In this document: positions 1 to 6,282 of the stretch, one piece after another
How the letters are laid out: each line of letters opens with the position of its first letter
Position numbering within the stretch: position 1 is the stretch's first letter
Source of the DNA: Selenomonas sp. AE3005
Lineage (GTDB): Bacteria; Bacillota; Negativicutes; Selenomonadales; Selenomonadaceae
Direction: 5' to 3'
Assembly (NCBI RefSeq): GCF_905233635.1
Contig: NZ_CAJODG010000050.1
Location: 1-14,468, forward strand
DNA: 14,468 nucleotides
Position numbers and translations under genes: made by a program
Notes under the pieces: generated by a model
Database searches by the model: none
The model's input: only the letters and a program-made list of their open reading frames with translations
Told to the model about the DNA's origin: nothing

Positions 1-14
1 AACGTGTGCATAAG

Positions 15-38
15 TCAAAAAATCAAAAAATCAAATAT
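15..38. repeat. Three phased 8-bp AT-rich repeats
   Basis: TCAAAAAA occurs at 15-22 and 23-30, followed by the variant TCAAATAT at 31-38. A second short direct repeat, AAGGTC, follows at 41-46 and 51-56. These lie in AT-rich non-coding DNA about 220 bp upstream of a DnaA-box cluster. They could be an easily melted segment or part of an upstream gene's control region. The sequence alone does not decide. Confidence 0.5.
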
Positions 39-213
39 CTAAGGTCTATTAAGGTCGGCCTTTTTAGATTTACCCAAAACCAGATATTTTCACGCTAAAG
101 CTCCTTTCTGTCAAACACACATTTATTTTATTCGTTAAATTGCCGGAAAAACCTTGTTGGGGAAAGAATTTTATCGGCAGAGCAGGGGCGGAGCTATTTA
201 CTGGCAGGAAAAA

Positions 214-225
214 ACTGATATCAGT
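214..225. repeat. 12-bp perfect palindrome
   Basis: ACTGATATCAGT is a perfect 12-bp palindrome in the non-coding region, 34 bp before the first DnaA box. It may be a protein-binding site, but no regulator can be named. I could not place a convincing sigma-A promoter around it. Confidence 0.4.
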
Positions 226-259
226 AGAATAAAGTGTAAAGGATATGGTAAAATATGAG

Positions 260-313
260 TTATCCACAGATTTTTGCGTAAATCTGTGGATATGTGGAGA
301 ATTTTGTGGATAA
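260..313. promoter_or_regulatory. DnaA-box cluster with 13-bp inverted repeat
   Basis: Four nonamers match the DnaA box TTATCCACA. One perfect box lies on the + strand at 260-268. On the - strand there is a one-mismatch box at 285-293 (ATATCCACA), another at 293-301 (TTCTCCACA), and a perfect box at 305-313. The first two are embedded in a perfect inverted repeat with 13-bp arms at 261-273 and 280-292 and a 6-bp spacer. The cluster sits directly ahead of the helicase gene and would be non-coding if translation starts at 348. Possible roles are DnaA-controlled transcription, a DnaA-titrating locus, or part of an origin. No dnaA or dnaN gene is visible here. Confidence 0.7.
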
Positions 314-347
314 ATGCATGGCTAATGTGCATGTTTCTGAGGTCAGT

Positions 348-3300
348 ATGGATAACCAAAAAAAGGTATTAAAGTTAATCGATTATATTCGCCAGATTTG
401 CGCCCTGCGCCAGAACATCGTCCGGGGAATAAAAAATGAGGTCTGGTCCCTGTTCGTGGATGAACTGCCGGTGGACCCCAAGCGGATTTGTACGTATGCG
501 CCAGGGGAACGGGAAGATGGTGTGTTGCTGGAAGTAGAAAAACCGGAATTTACGCCGTGTCCCGAACTGCCCTTTGATTTACTGGGCTGGATTCGCACCC
601 CTGATTATAAGGATTTTGCTGTGGTGGACATCGAGGTCCGGGAGGAACGGCTGCGCCATGACAGCCGGCTGGGCGACGTTATGGAGCGCTTTGTGGATTC
701 GGGCGTGCGGCTGGCGGCACTAGAAAAATGGAAACGCCAGCGCACGTTGTGGCGTTCCGGGGAAATGGTAAAAAGCCGCACGCAAAAGCTGTTTATGGAA
801 CTGTATGAAATCTACGACCGGTGCCGTAAGGACCCGGAGGGGCTGGAACTGGTTATCGGCAATGCCATGTTTCTCAGCGGCCTTGATGCGGCGATAAATC
901 ATCCGCTGCTGCTGAAACGGGTGCAGCTGCATTATGACAGACAGGGTAAAATGCAGGTCATGGAGGCCGGCTATCCTACAGAAATTTATATGGATATGTT
1001 TCAGGATATGCCGGGGATTGAGCCGGAAGGGCTGCGTGAATTTGCGGCGCTGGTGGAAGAACGGGACGTTCATCCCTGGACGGAGAAGATGGAGGCTTTC
1101 CTGACGGAGGCGGCCGGTGTGCTGACACCCAACTGCCGTTATGCGGAAAACCGGTTCGATATCCTGCCTACAGACTGGTATCTGACCTATTCCCGGCAGG
1201 TGCTGTTTTTGCGGCGCCGCAGTGCCGGCATGGAACGGGGCATATCCCAGCTGCTGGATTACATCGACAGAAACGGTGACGTGCCGGAGGCCTTGACAAG
1301 AATTGTGGACCCCACGGCAGCGCCGGAACAGGCAGAACCTTTTTCGCTTAACCTGGCGGATATCCGGGGCGAGGCCACGGATATTTTGCTGACCAAGGAG
1401 GCCAATGCCGAACAGCTGGCCATTGCCCGTAAGATAGAAACGTCACCGGCTGTAGTGGTACAGGGGCCGCCGGGCACAGGCAAAACACATACGATTGCCA
1501 ACCTGCTGGGGCATTTCCTGGCCCAGGGCCAGCATGTACTGGTGACCAGTGCTGCAAGCAAGGCGCTGTCAGTGCTGAAGGAAAAACTGCCTGCCGGCAT
1601 ACAGGATTTGTGCGTGTCGCTTATTGGGGACGCAACGGCTGATATGCAGCGTTCGGTACAGGGGATTTGTGAACGTTTGTCACAGGATAATCCCGAGGAA
1701 CTGGCAAAAGACGCACAGCGGCTCCGGGAAAAGCGGCAGGCCATATTGGCGGAACTTGAACGGCTGCGCGGCAGTCTGGAACAGGTTCAGCGCCTGGAGG
1801 CAAGGCGTGATTATTTTGAACTCGGCGGCAAGGTTTGGTCGCTGTCCCGAATGGCGGCCTTTATGCATGACCATCAGAACCTCGCAGGAGTTGTGCCCGG
1901 GGAAGTAGAGGCTGTGCCGCTGCCGCTTACGGAGAGCGAACTGGAACGGCTCTACAGTTTCAATGCTGTCTTTGACACCGTCAGCCTCAAAGAGGTGGGC
2001 GAAAACCTGCCGGCGAGAAGTGAACTGCTGCCCCCCAGTGAGGCGGCGGATATTCTCACCCGGGCGGCCAAGGACCAGGCGGAAATGCAGGGGCTGCTGG
2101 CCGGCTTGCGTGAGGCGGCGGTTGATGATAATGGCCGGCTGGTGAAAAAAGGCCAGCTGGTGGCACCGGGAGAACTTTCCCGGGAACGGCTGACCGCGGC
2201 GCAAAAACTCTATACGACTGTGGATTTTGCTACACTGGAGGAAAAGTGGGCGCAGGAGGCTATTCTGGCCGGCAAACTCGGCGGCGCCCACATGGAGGTC
2301 TGGCAGATGCTCGACCGGGCCATTGCCCGTGTGGGCCAGTTAAAGGGACAGACTATGACGCGGCTGTTTGGCCACGAGTTTGCCTACAATGGTCAAAGAG
2401 CGCTTAATCAGGAGTTTATTCAGGCCCTGGCTGATATGGCCGATGCTTTTGCGGCGCAGGGGCGTCTTTCCTGGTGGACAAAATTGCGCCATCAGCAGTG
2501 GAGCAGGATAGCGCAGGAATTTAATATTGACGGTCACGGGCTGGAAAGCGGCCAGGATTGTCAGCTGGCCCTGCAGTATGTAGCACTGGCTCAGGCCCGG
2601 CAGGAGGCGGCCCGTAAATGGGAGCAGCTGCTGGTGCCGTTTGGCATGCTGAGCTACGCGGAACTGGCAAAAAGCGGCGATGATATCGATGATTTGCTGG
2701 CGGCCCGTTTCCGGCAGGTCATGGGCTTTTTGCACTGGCAAAAGGATTTTTGGGGAGAACTTATGCTCATTCTCCGGCAGGCCGGTGTGGATGTGGAACT
2801 CATCTACAAGCCCAATCCCTTTGCGACACCGCACGAGGAACTTACAGAGCAGCTGCGTTGGCTCCGTGAGGATTATCCTGCCTGGCAAAAGCTCCTGTTC
2901 ATGCAGGAGGGGCGTCAGGATGAGGCGGATAAACTCTATACCACCAAGCGTTCCTTAAGTGCCAGCGATGGTGCTTTGAGCTATGAATTTATGACGGCGT
3001 TGAACAATAGCGACGCTGAGGCCTATGCGGCCGCCTACGACAAGCTGCTGCGTTATGAAGAACTGCTGCCGGCCTATTACGAACGGCTGGACCTTCTGGC
3101 ACGGCTGACGGCTGCTGCCCCGGCATGGGCGCAGACTATTGCGGATAAGATTGGTGAGCCCGGTGGCGATAAGGCACCGGCGCATGTGGAACAGGCCTGG
3201 CTGTACGCGCAGTTTAAACGCGAATTGGGCAGCCTGCCGCAGCTCGACGTACAGAAGATTTCTGCGGAAATTGGCAATCTTACGCAGGACCTGCATCAGG

Positions 3301-4865
3301 TTACGGCCCGGCTGGCGGAAAAAATGGCCTGGCAAAAGCTGTTGGAGAAGGTATCCGGTACTGACCTGCAGGCCAGTCTGGTCGGCTGGAGCAAGGCTGT
3401 CGTCAAAATCGGCCACGGCAAGGGGCGGTATGCGTCCAGACATATTAAAGAGGCCCGGGCGTGCATGATCGAGGCCCAGGGAGCAGTGCCGGCCTGGATT
3501 ATGCCCTTGGCGCGTGTTTGGCAGAATCTCAATCCGGCCAGTCCTAAATTTGATGTTATCATTATTGATGAGGCCAGTCAGGCGGATATTACCGCTCTGC
3601 CCCTGCTGTATTTTGGCAAAAAAGTCATTATCGTCGGTGATGATAAGCAGGTGAGTCCGGCGGCTGTCGGCGTGACGGCGGCAGATATCACGCATTTGCA
3701 AAGTGTTACTATTGAGGGGGTTATCAAACATGCCTCCCTGTATACGATGGATACGTCCCTGTATGATATCGCCCAGATGAACTTTACCGCGCGGATGCTC
3801 ACCGAGCATTTCCGCTGTGTGCCGGAGATTATCGGTTATTCCAACAAGCTGGCTTATGATGGCCGTATCCGGCCGCTACGTGAGTCGGGCAGCGGCCTGT
3901 TAGAACCGCTGGTGGCTGTAGAGGTGGCCGGGGGCGTACGCGAGCCCGGAAAGAAACGCAATCTGGTGGAGGCCGAGGCCATCGTGGCACAGCTGGCAGC
4001 CTGCCTGAAGGAACCGGCCTATGCCGGCAAGAGTTTTGGGGCGATTTCCCTGTTGGGCGATGAACAGGCTAAACTGATTCGGGACCTGGCAGCAGAAAAA
4101 ATTGGTATCAGCGAGCTGGAGGCCTGCGGATTCCTCTGCGGCAATCCCGGCAACTTCCAGGGTGATGAACGCGATGTCATATTCCTGTCGCTGGTGGACA
4201 GTTCGGTGGAATCTGAAACTGCGGAAAGCCAGCAGCTGCGTCTGGTGGGTGAAGGTCATGGCGGTGATACGGCCAAACGTTATAACGTCGCAGTAAGCCG
4301 CGCCCGCGACCAGCTTTGGGTGTTCCATTCCATGAAACTGGCGGAATTGAAACCCGGAGACTTGCGCCGGGATTTAATCGAGTACGTGCAAAGTCCGCAG
4401 CTGCCGGCAGCTGCAGCTGACAAGGAACCAGGTTCTTTGGAAATCGCCGTGGCGGCAGCTTTGCAGGGCCGTGGCTACTGCCTGCGCCGTCAGGTGTTGG
4501 TAGGTTCGCTGGAACTGCCACTGGTGGTGGAAGGCGACGGACACCGGGCACTGTTGGTAATGCAGGGCGAGCACTGGGTGGACAGCATTCAGGCTGCGGC
4601 TGAGGAGCGTTGCAACCAGGCAATTCTGGAACGTCTGGGCTGGCAGTTTATCCGTGTGCGCGGCAGTGAATGGTATCTGGACCCCGAGGCAGCACTGGAA
4701 AAAATCATCGGGAATCTGGAGTCACTGGGCATTGCACCGCAGGCTGATGAGGTTATCACTGCAGACAGCCAGGCAGCCCGGACAGAACTGCTCACTTATG
4801 TGCGCGGGGCCGCGGAAAAAATCCGTGCCAAGTGGCATGCCCCGGCTGGGGAAGAGGCCATTTGA
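348..4865 (+). CDS. Large SF1 (Upf1-like) helicase with C-terminal degenerate nuclease domain
   Basis: Predicted cytoplasmic ATP-dependent nucleic-acid helicase or translocase of about 1,505 residues. Visible motifs, numbered from ATG 348: Walker A GPPGTGKT at 373-380; Walker B DEASQ at 1074-1078, typical of the Upf1/SF1B group; motif III GDDKQ at 1097-1101; LTEHFRC at 1151-1157; motif V QGDERD at 1271-1276; motif VI RYNVAVSRAR at 1311-1320. Nearly 700 residues, including a charged predicted coiled coil near 452-495, separate Walker A from Walker B. The C-terminal ~110 residues (LERLGW 1427-1432, then RVRGSEW) resemble the Vsr/MTES_1575-type endonuclease fold attached to many giant bacterial helicases, but its acidic catalytic residues are not conserved. 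Start choice: ATG 348 has GAGGT at 339-343 and begins just before the conserved-looking KLIDYIRQICALRQN segment. GTG 294 and ATG 318 are in frame but lack a good ribosome binding site, and 294 lies inside the DnaA boxes. Similar proteins occur in repair and anti-phage settings; no partner gene is adjacent. Confidence 0.85.
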   Translation: MDNQKKVLKLIDYIRQICALRQNIVRGIKNEVWSLFVDELPVDPKRICTYAPGEREDGVLLEVEKPEFTPCPELPFDLLGWIRTPDYKDFAVVDIEVREERLRHDSRLGDVMERFVDSGVRLAALEKWKRQRTLWRSGEMVKSRTQKLFMELYEIYDRCRKDPEGLELVIGNAMFLSGLDAAINHPLLLKRVQLHYDRQGKMQVMEAGYPTEIYMDMFQDMPGIEPEGLREFAALVEERDVHPWTEKMEAFLTEAAGVLTPNCRYAENRFDILPTDWYLTYSRQVLFLRRRSAGMERGISQLLDYIDRNGDVPEALTRIVDPTAAPEQAEPFSLNLADIRGEATDILLTKEANAEQLAIARKIETSPAVVVQGPPGTGKTHTIANLLGHFLAQGQHVLVTSAASKALSVLKEKLPAGIQDLCVSLIGDATADMQRSVQGICERLSQDNPEELAKDAQRLREKRQAILAELERLRGSLEQVQRLEARRDYFELGGKVWSLSRMAAFMHDHQNLAGVVPGEVEAVPLPLTESELERLYSFNAVFDTVSLKEVGENLPARSELLPPSEAADILTRAAKDQAEMQGLLAGLREAAVDDNGRLVKKGQLVAPGELSRERLTAAQKLYTTVDFATLEEKWAQEAILAGKLGGAHMEVWQMLDRAIARVGQLKGQTMTRLFGHEFAYNGQRALNQEFIQALADMADAFAAQGRLSWWTKLRHQQWSRIAQEFNIDGHGLESGQDCQLALQYVALAQARQEAARKWEQLLVPFGMLSYAELAKSGDDIDDLLAARFRQVMGFLHWQKDFWGELMLILRQAGVDVELIYKPNPFATPHEELTEQLRWLREDYPAWQKLLFMQEGRQDEADKLYTTKRSLSASDGALSYEFMTALNNSDAEAYAAAYDKLLRYEELLPAYYERLDLLARLTAAAPAWAQTIADKIGEPGGDKAPAHVEQAWLYAQFKRELGSLPQLDVQKISAEIGNLTQDLHQVTARLAEKMAWQKLLEKVSGTDLQASLVGWSKAVVKIGHGKGRYASRHIKEARACMIEAQGAVPAWIMPLARVWQNLNPASPKFDVIIIDEASQADITALPLLYFGKKVIIVGDDKQVSPAAVGVTAADITHLQSVTIEGVIKHASLYTMDTSLYDIAQMNFTARMLTEHFRCVPEIIGYSNKLAYDGRIRPLRESGSGLLEPLVAVEVAGGVREPGKKRNLVEAEAIVAQLAACLKEPAYAGKSFGAISLLGDEQAKLIRDLAAEKIGISELEACGFLCGNPGNFQGDERDVIFLSLVDSSVESETAESQQLRLVGEGHGGDTAKRYNVAVSRARDQLWVFHSMKLAELKPGDLRRDLIEYVQSPQLPAAAADKEPGSLEIAVAAALQGRGYCLRRQVLVGSLELPLVVEGDGHRALLVMQGEHWVDSIQAAAEERCNQAILERLGWQFIRVRGSEWYLDPEAALEKIIGNLESLGIAPQADEVITADSQAARTELLTYVRGAAEKIRAKWHAPAGEEAI

Positions 4866-4875
4866 GGGCTCGGGG

Positions 4876-4901
4876 AAATTTTTAAAAAAAAATATAAAAA
4901 A
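4876..4901 (+). promoter_or_regulatory. UP-element-like A/T tract
   Basis: An almost pure A/T stretch lies immediately upstream of the consensus tRNA promoter -35 box. This is the usual position of an UP element that contacts the RNA polymerase alpha subunit at stable-RNA promoters. The role is inferred from composition and position. Confidence 0.6.
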
Positions 4902-4905
4902 GTTG

Positions 4906-4934
4906 TTGACAAGCAATGTGGTTATGGATATAAT
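4906..4934 (+). promoter_or_regulatory. Consensus sigma-A promoter of the tRNA operon
   Basis: TTGACA at 4906-4911 and TATAAT at 4929-4934 are both perfect consensus hexamers with the ideal 17-bp spacer. Transcription should start near 4941, about 45 nt before the first tRNA-Gly. This is the strongest promoter in the window and is followed by five tRNA genes and a terminator. Confidence 0.92.
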
Positions 4935-4986
4935 AGTTTTTGTCAGTCAGCGAGAGGCAGACAAGCCGGCAGCTGGTAAGACAAAT

Positions 4987-5062
4987 GCGGAAATAGCTCA
5001 GTTGGTAGAGCATCACCTTGCCAAGGTGGGGGTCGCGAGTTCGAGTCTCGTTTTCCGCTCCA
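4987..5062 (+). tRNA. tRNA-Gly (GCC), copy 1
   Basis: A complete 76-nt cloverleaf. The acceptor arm GCGGAAA pairs with TTTCCGC, the D arm is AGCTCAGTTGGTAGAGC, the anticodon loop TTGCCAA has GCC at 5020-5022, the T loop is TTCGAGT, and the discriminator is T followed by an encoded CCA. It is the first gene of the tRNA operon and identical to the next copy. Confidence 0.97.
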
Positions 5063-5066
5063 TATT

Positions 5067-5142
5067 GCGGAAATAGCTCAGTTGGTAGAGCATCACCTTG
5101 CCAAGGTGGGGGTCGCGAGTTCGAGTCTCGTTTTCCGCTCCA
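5067..5142 (+). tRNA. tRNA-Gly (GCC), copy 2
   Basis: An exact copy of the preceding 76-nt tRNA-Gly gene, with anticodon GCC at 5100-5102 and encoded CCA at the 3' end. Doubling should raise the supply of the tRNA reading GGC and GGU codons. Confidence 0.97.
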
Positions 5143-5170
5143 TATTGTTTGCAAGTTTTTGAAAGAATTT

Positions 5171-5247
5171 GGGCCTATAGCTCAGTTGGTTAGAGCAACC
5201 GGCTCATAACCGGTCGGTCCTTGGTTCGAGTCCAAGTGGGCCCACCA
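5171..5247 (+). tRNA. tRNA with CAU anticodon: elongator Met or Ile (lysidine type)
   Basis: A 77-nt cloverleaf with anticodon CAT at 5205-5207 in loop CTCATAA and encoded CCA. The acceptor arm GGGCCTA pairs with TGGGCCC, giving a normal G1-C72 pair. The anticodon stem lacks the three consecutive G-C pairs of initiator tRNA, so it is not initiator fMet. It may be elongator Met, or tRNA-Ile2, in which TilS converts C34 to lysidine to read AUA. C4-G69 and C5-G68 pairs, which I recall as TilS-favouring features in E. coli, and general resemblance to the B. subtilis Ile2 gene lean toward Ile, without settling it. Confidence 0.9.
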
Positions 5248-5274
5248 CTTTTCTAAAAACTTCATATAAATCAT

Positions 5275-5352
5275 GACTCAGTAGCTCAGTTGGATTAGAG
5301 TATTTGACTACGAATCAAAGGGTCGGGGGTTCGAGTCCCTCCTGGGTCACCA
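5275..5352 (+). tRNA. tRNA-Arg (ACG)
   Basis: A 78-nt cloverleaf. The acceptor arm GACTCAG pairs with CTGGGTC with one G-U wobble. The anticodon loop CTACGAA carries ACG at 5310-5312 on an A/T-rich stem (TTTGA/TCAAA), and CCA is encoded. A34 would need deamination to inosine by TadA to read the CGU, CGC and CGA codons. Confidence 0.95.
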
Positions 5353-5359
5353 TTTTTGT

Positions 5360-5444
5360 GGGTAGGTGCCCGAGTGGTTAAAGGGAACGGACTGTAAATC
5401 CGTCGCCGTAGGCTACGATGGTTCGAATCCATCCCTGCCCACCA
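5360..5444 (+). tRNA. tRNA-Tyr (GTA)
   Basis: An 85-nt class II tRNA. The acceptor arm GGGTAGG pairs with CCTGCCC with one G-U wobble, the anticodon loop CTGTAAA has GTA at 5394-5396, and there is a long variable arm (CGCCGTAGGCTACGATG region), T loop TTCGAAT and encoded CCA. The closest alternative, tRNA-Ser or Leu, is excluded by the anticodon. It is the last gene of the operon. Confidence 0.95.
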
Positions 5445-5454
5445 CTGAAATGAC

Positions 5455-5479
5455 AGCGTCGCGTATGCGGCGCTTTTTT
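5455..5479 (+). terminator. Intrinsic terminator of the tRNA operon
   Basis: An 8-bp stem, AGCGTCGC at 5455-5462 with GCGGCGCT at 5467-5474 (one G-U pair), has a 4-nt loop and runs into six T residues. It lies 11 nt after tRNA-Tyr. Confidence 0.9.
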
Positions 5480-5520
5480 GTTTTGCGGACTCTGAAGAAG
5501 TTGTCGCAAATGCGCCTTAT

Positions 5521-5550
5521 TTGACGGAAATTATTTAAATTTGCTAAAAT
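5521..5550 (+). promoter_or_regulatory. Sigma-A promoter of the 3D-domain gene
   Basis: TTGACG at 5521-5526 and TAAAAT at 5545-5550 are separated by 18 bp. The predicted start near 5557 leaves a leader of about 36 nt before TTG 5593, which argues against the more upstream in-frame starts at 5560 and 5566. Confidence 0.75.
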
Positions 5551-5580
5551 AGCTGTAGTTTGAAAATGGATAAAGCTAGT

Positions 5581-5586
5581 GAGGTG
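5581..5586 (+). promoter_or_regulatory. Ribosome binding site deciding the TTG 5593 start
   Basis: GAGGTG at 5581-5586 lies 6 nt before TTG 5593. The in-frame alternatives TTG 5560 and ATG 5566 have no Shine-Dalgarno sequence and lie almost on the predicted transcription start. Confidence 0.7.
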
Positions 5587-5592
5587 GGGTTA

Positions 5593-6225
5593 TTGCGCAA
5601 AAATGTATTTCTTGTAGTGTTGTTCACCCTGATTTTTACTTGCTCGGCGCTGGCTGCAGAGGCATCTATTCTGGTTAAGAATGGTTCTCGGGGAGAAGAT
5701 GTGCGCCACGTACAGGAGCTGCTGCTGAAACAGGGATTCCTTAAAGGTGATGCTGATGGTGTCTGCGGTCCGCTGACTGTGGCTGCTATCAAAAAATTTC
5801 AAAAGTCCAAGGGCTTGACGGAGGACGGTATATGCGGCGATGGCACGTATTACTATTTATCCGGCGGTAAGACATATAAGGGCAATAAAGAAAAAGGGAG
5901 CAGGCATAAAAACAAGCAGCAGGCTGAGGATATGACAATTCCCAGCGGCCGGGCTTTGTATGTTTCTGCATCCGGCTACAGCGCTCATGACCCGGGAAAC
6001 AGTAAGCATACTGCCAGCGGGACGCTGGTGCGCAAGGGGGTTATAGCTGTAGACCCCGAGCTGATTCCTTTGGGGACGAAGGTATTTATTCCCGGCTACG
6101 GTGAGGCTATAGCCGAAGATATCGGCGGTTCTATCAAGGGACACCGGATTGACGTGGCCTTTGATACGCATGAAGAGGCTCTGGCTTTTGGCCGGCGTGA
6201 TATTGAGATAATTATAGTAGAGTGA
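5593..6225 (+). CDS. Secreted peptidoglycan-binding / 3D-domain cell-wall protein
   Basis: Likely an exported cell-wall-active enzyme of about 210 residues. A signal peptide (MRKN, a hydrophobic stretch, cleavage after SALAA) is followed by a PG_binding_1 repeat at about 30-85 (RGEDVRHVQ ... GPLTVAAIKKFQ). A basic linker (GNKEKGSRHKNKQQ) leads to a C-terminal 3D domain at about 115-210. The three aspartates that name the 3D family are visible as D176 (AEDIGG), D187 and D191 (RIDVAFD). The 3D domain has a double-psi-barrel fold related to MltA and is found in lytic transglycosylase-like and resuscitation-promoting proteins. The family assignment is firm; the enzymatic activity is inferred. The gene has its own promoter at 5521-5550 and a hairpin directly after the stop codon. 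The ORF can be read from TTG 5560, but the ribosome binding site and signal peptide favour 5593. Confidence 0.88.
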   Translation: MRKNVFLVVLFTLIFTCSALAAEASILVKNGSRGEDVRHVQELLLKQGFLKGDADGVCGPLTVAAIKKFQKSKGLTEDGICGDGTYYYLSGGKTYKGNKEKGSRHKNKQQAEDMTIPSGRALYVSASGYSAHDPGNSKHTASGTLVRKGVIAVDPELIPLGTKVFIPGYGEAIAEDIGGSIKGHRIDVAFDTHEEALAFGRRDIEIIIVE

Positions 6226-6228
6226 GCT

Positions 6229-6258
6229 GATAGGCTGTTTCCTTGGGAACGGCCTATC
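6229..6258 (+). terminator. Long stem-loop after the 3D-domain gene
   Basis: Arms at 6229-6242 and 6245-6258 form a nearly perfect 14-bp stem (outer GATAGGC with GCCTATC, two G-U wobbles) with a very tight loop. The following TCTGTATTT is only a weak T tract. It starts 4 nt after the stop codon and ends 25 nt before the aminopeptidase start. It may be a partial terminator or an mRNA-stabilising hairpin allowing some read-through. Confidence 0.6.
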
Positions 6259-6282
6259 TCTGTATTTGAGGGAGTGTAAAAA

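Larger units (their letters stand above)
4987..5146 (+). repeat. Perfect 80-bp tandem duplication (tRNA-Gly)
   Basis: Positions 4987-5066 and 5067-5146 are identical by eye: each holds one tRNA-Gly gene plus the 4-base spacer tatt. The perfect identity including the spacer suggests a recent duplication or ongoing gene conversion. Confidence 0.95.

Noticed and set aside
41..70. Possible terminator for a gene to the left
   Set aside because: The stem (AAGG with CCTT at 51-62) is only 4 bp and the longer pairing needs bulges; too weak to call.
70..267. 65-aa minus-strand reading frame
   Set aside because: It starts with GTG inside the DnaA box, has no ribosome binding site, and shows no protein-like family features.
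4654..5209. Short reading frames across the helicase end and the tRNA genes on both strands
   Set aside because: They overlap tRNA cloverleafs and the tRNA promoter, and the repeats in their translations merely reflect the duplicated tRNA-Gly.
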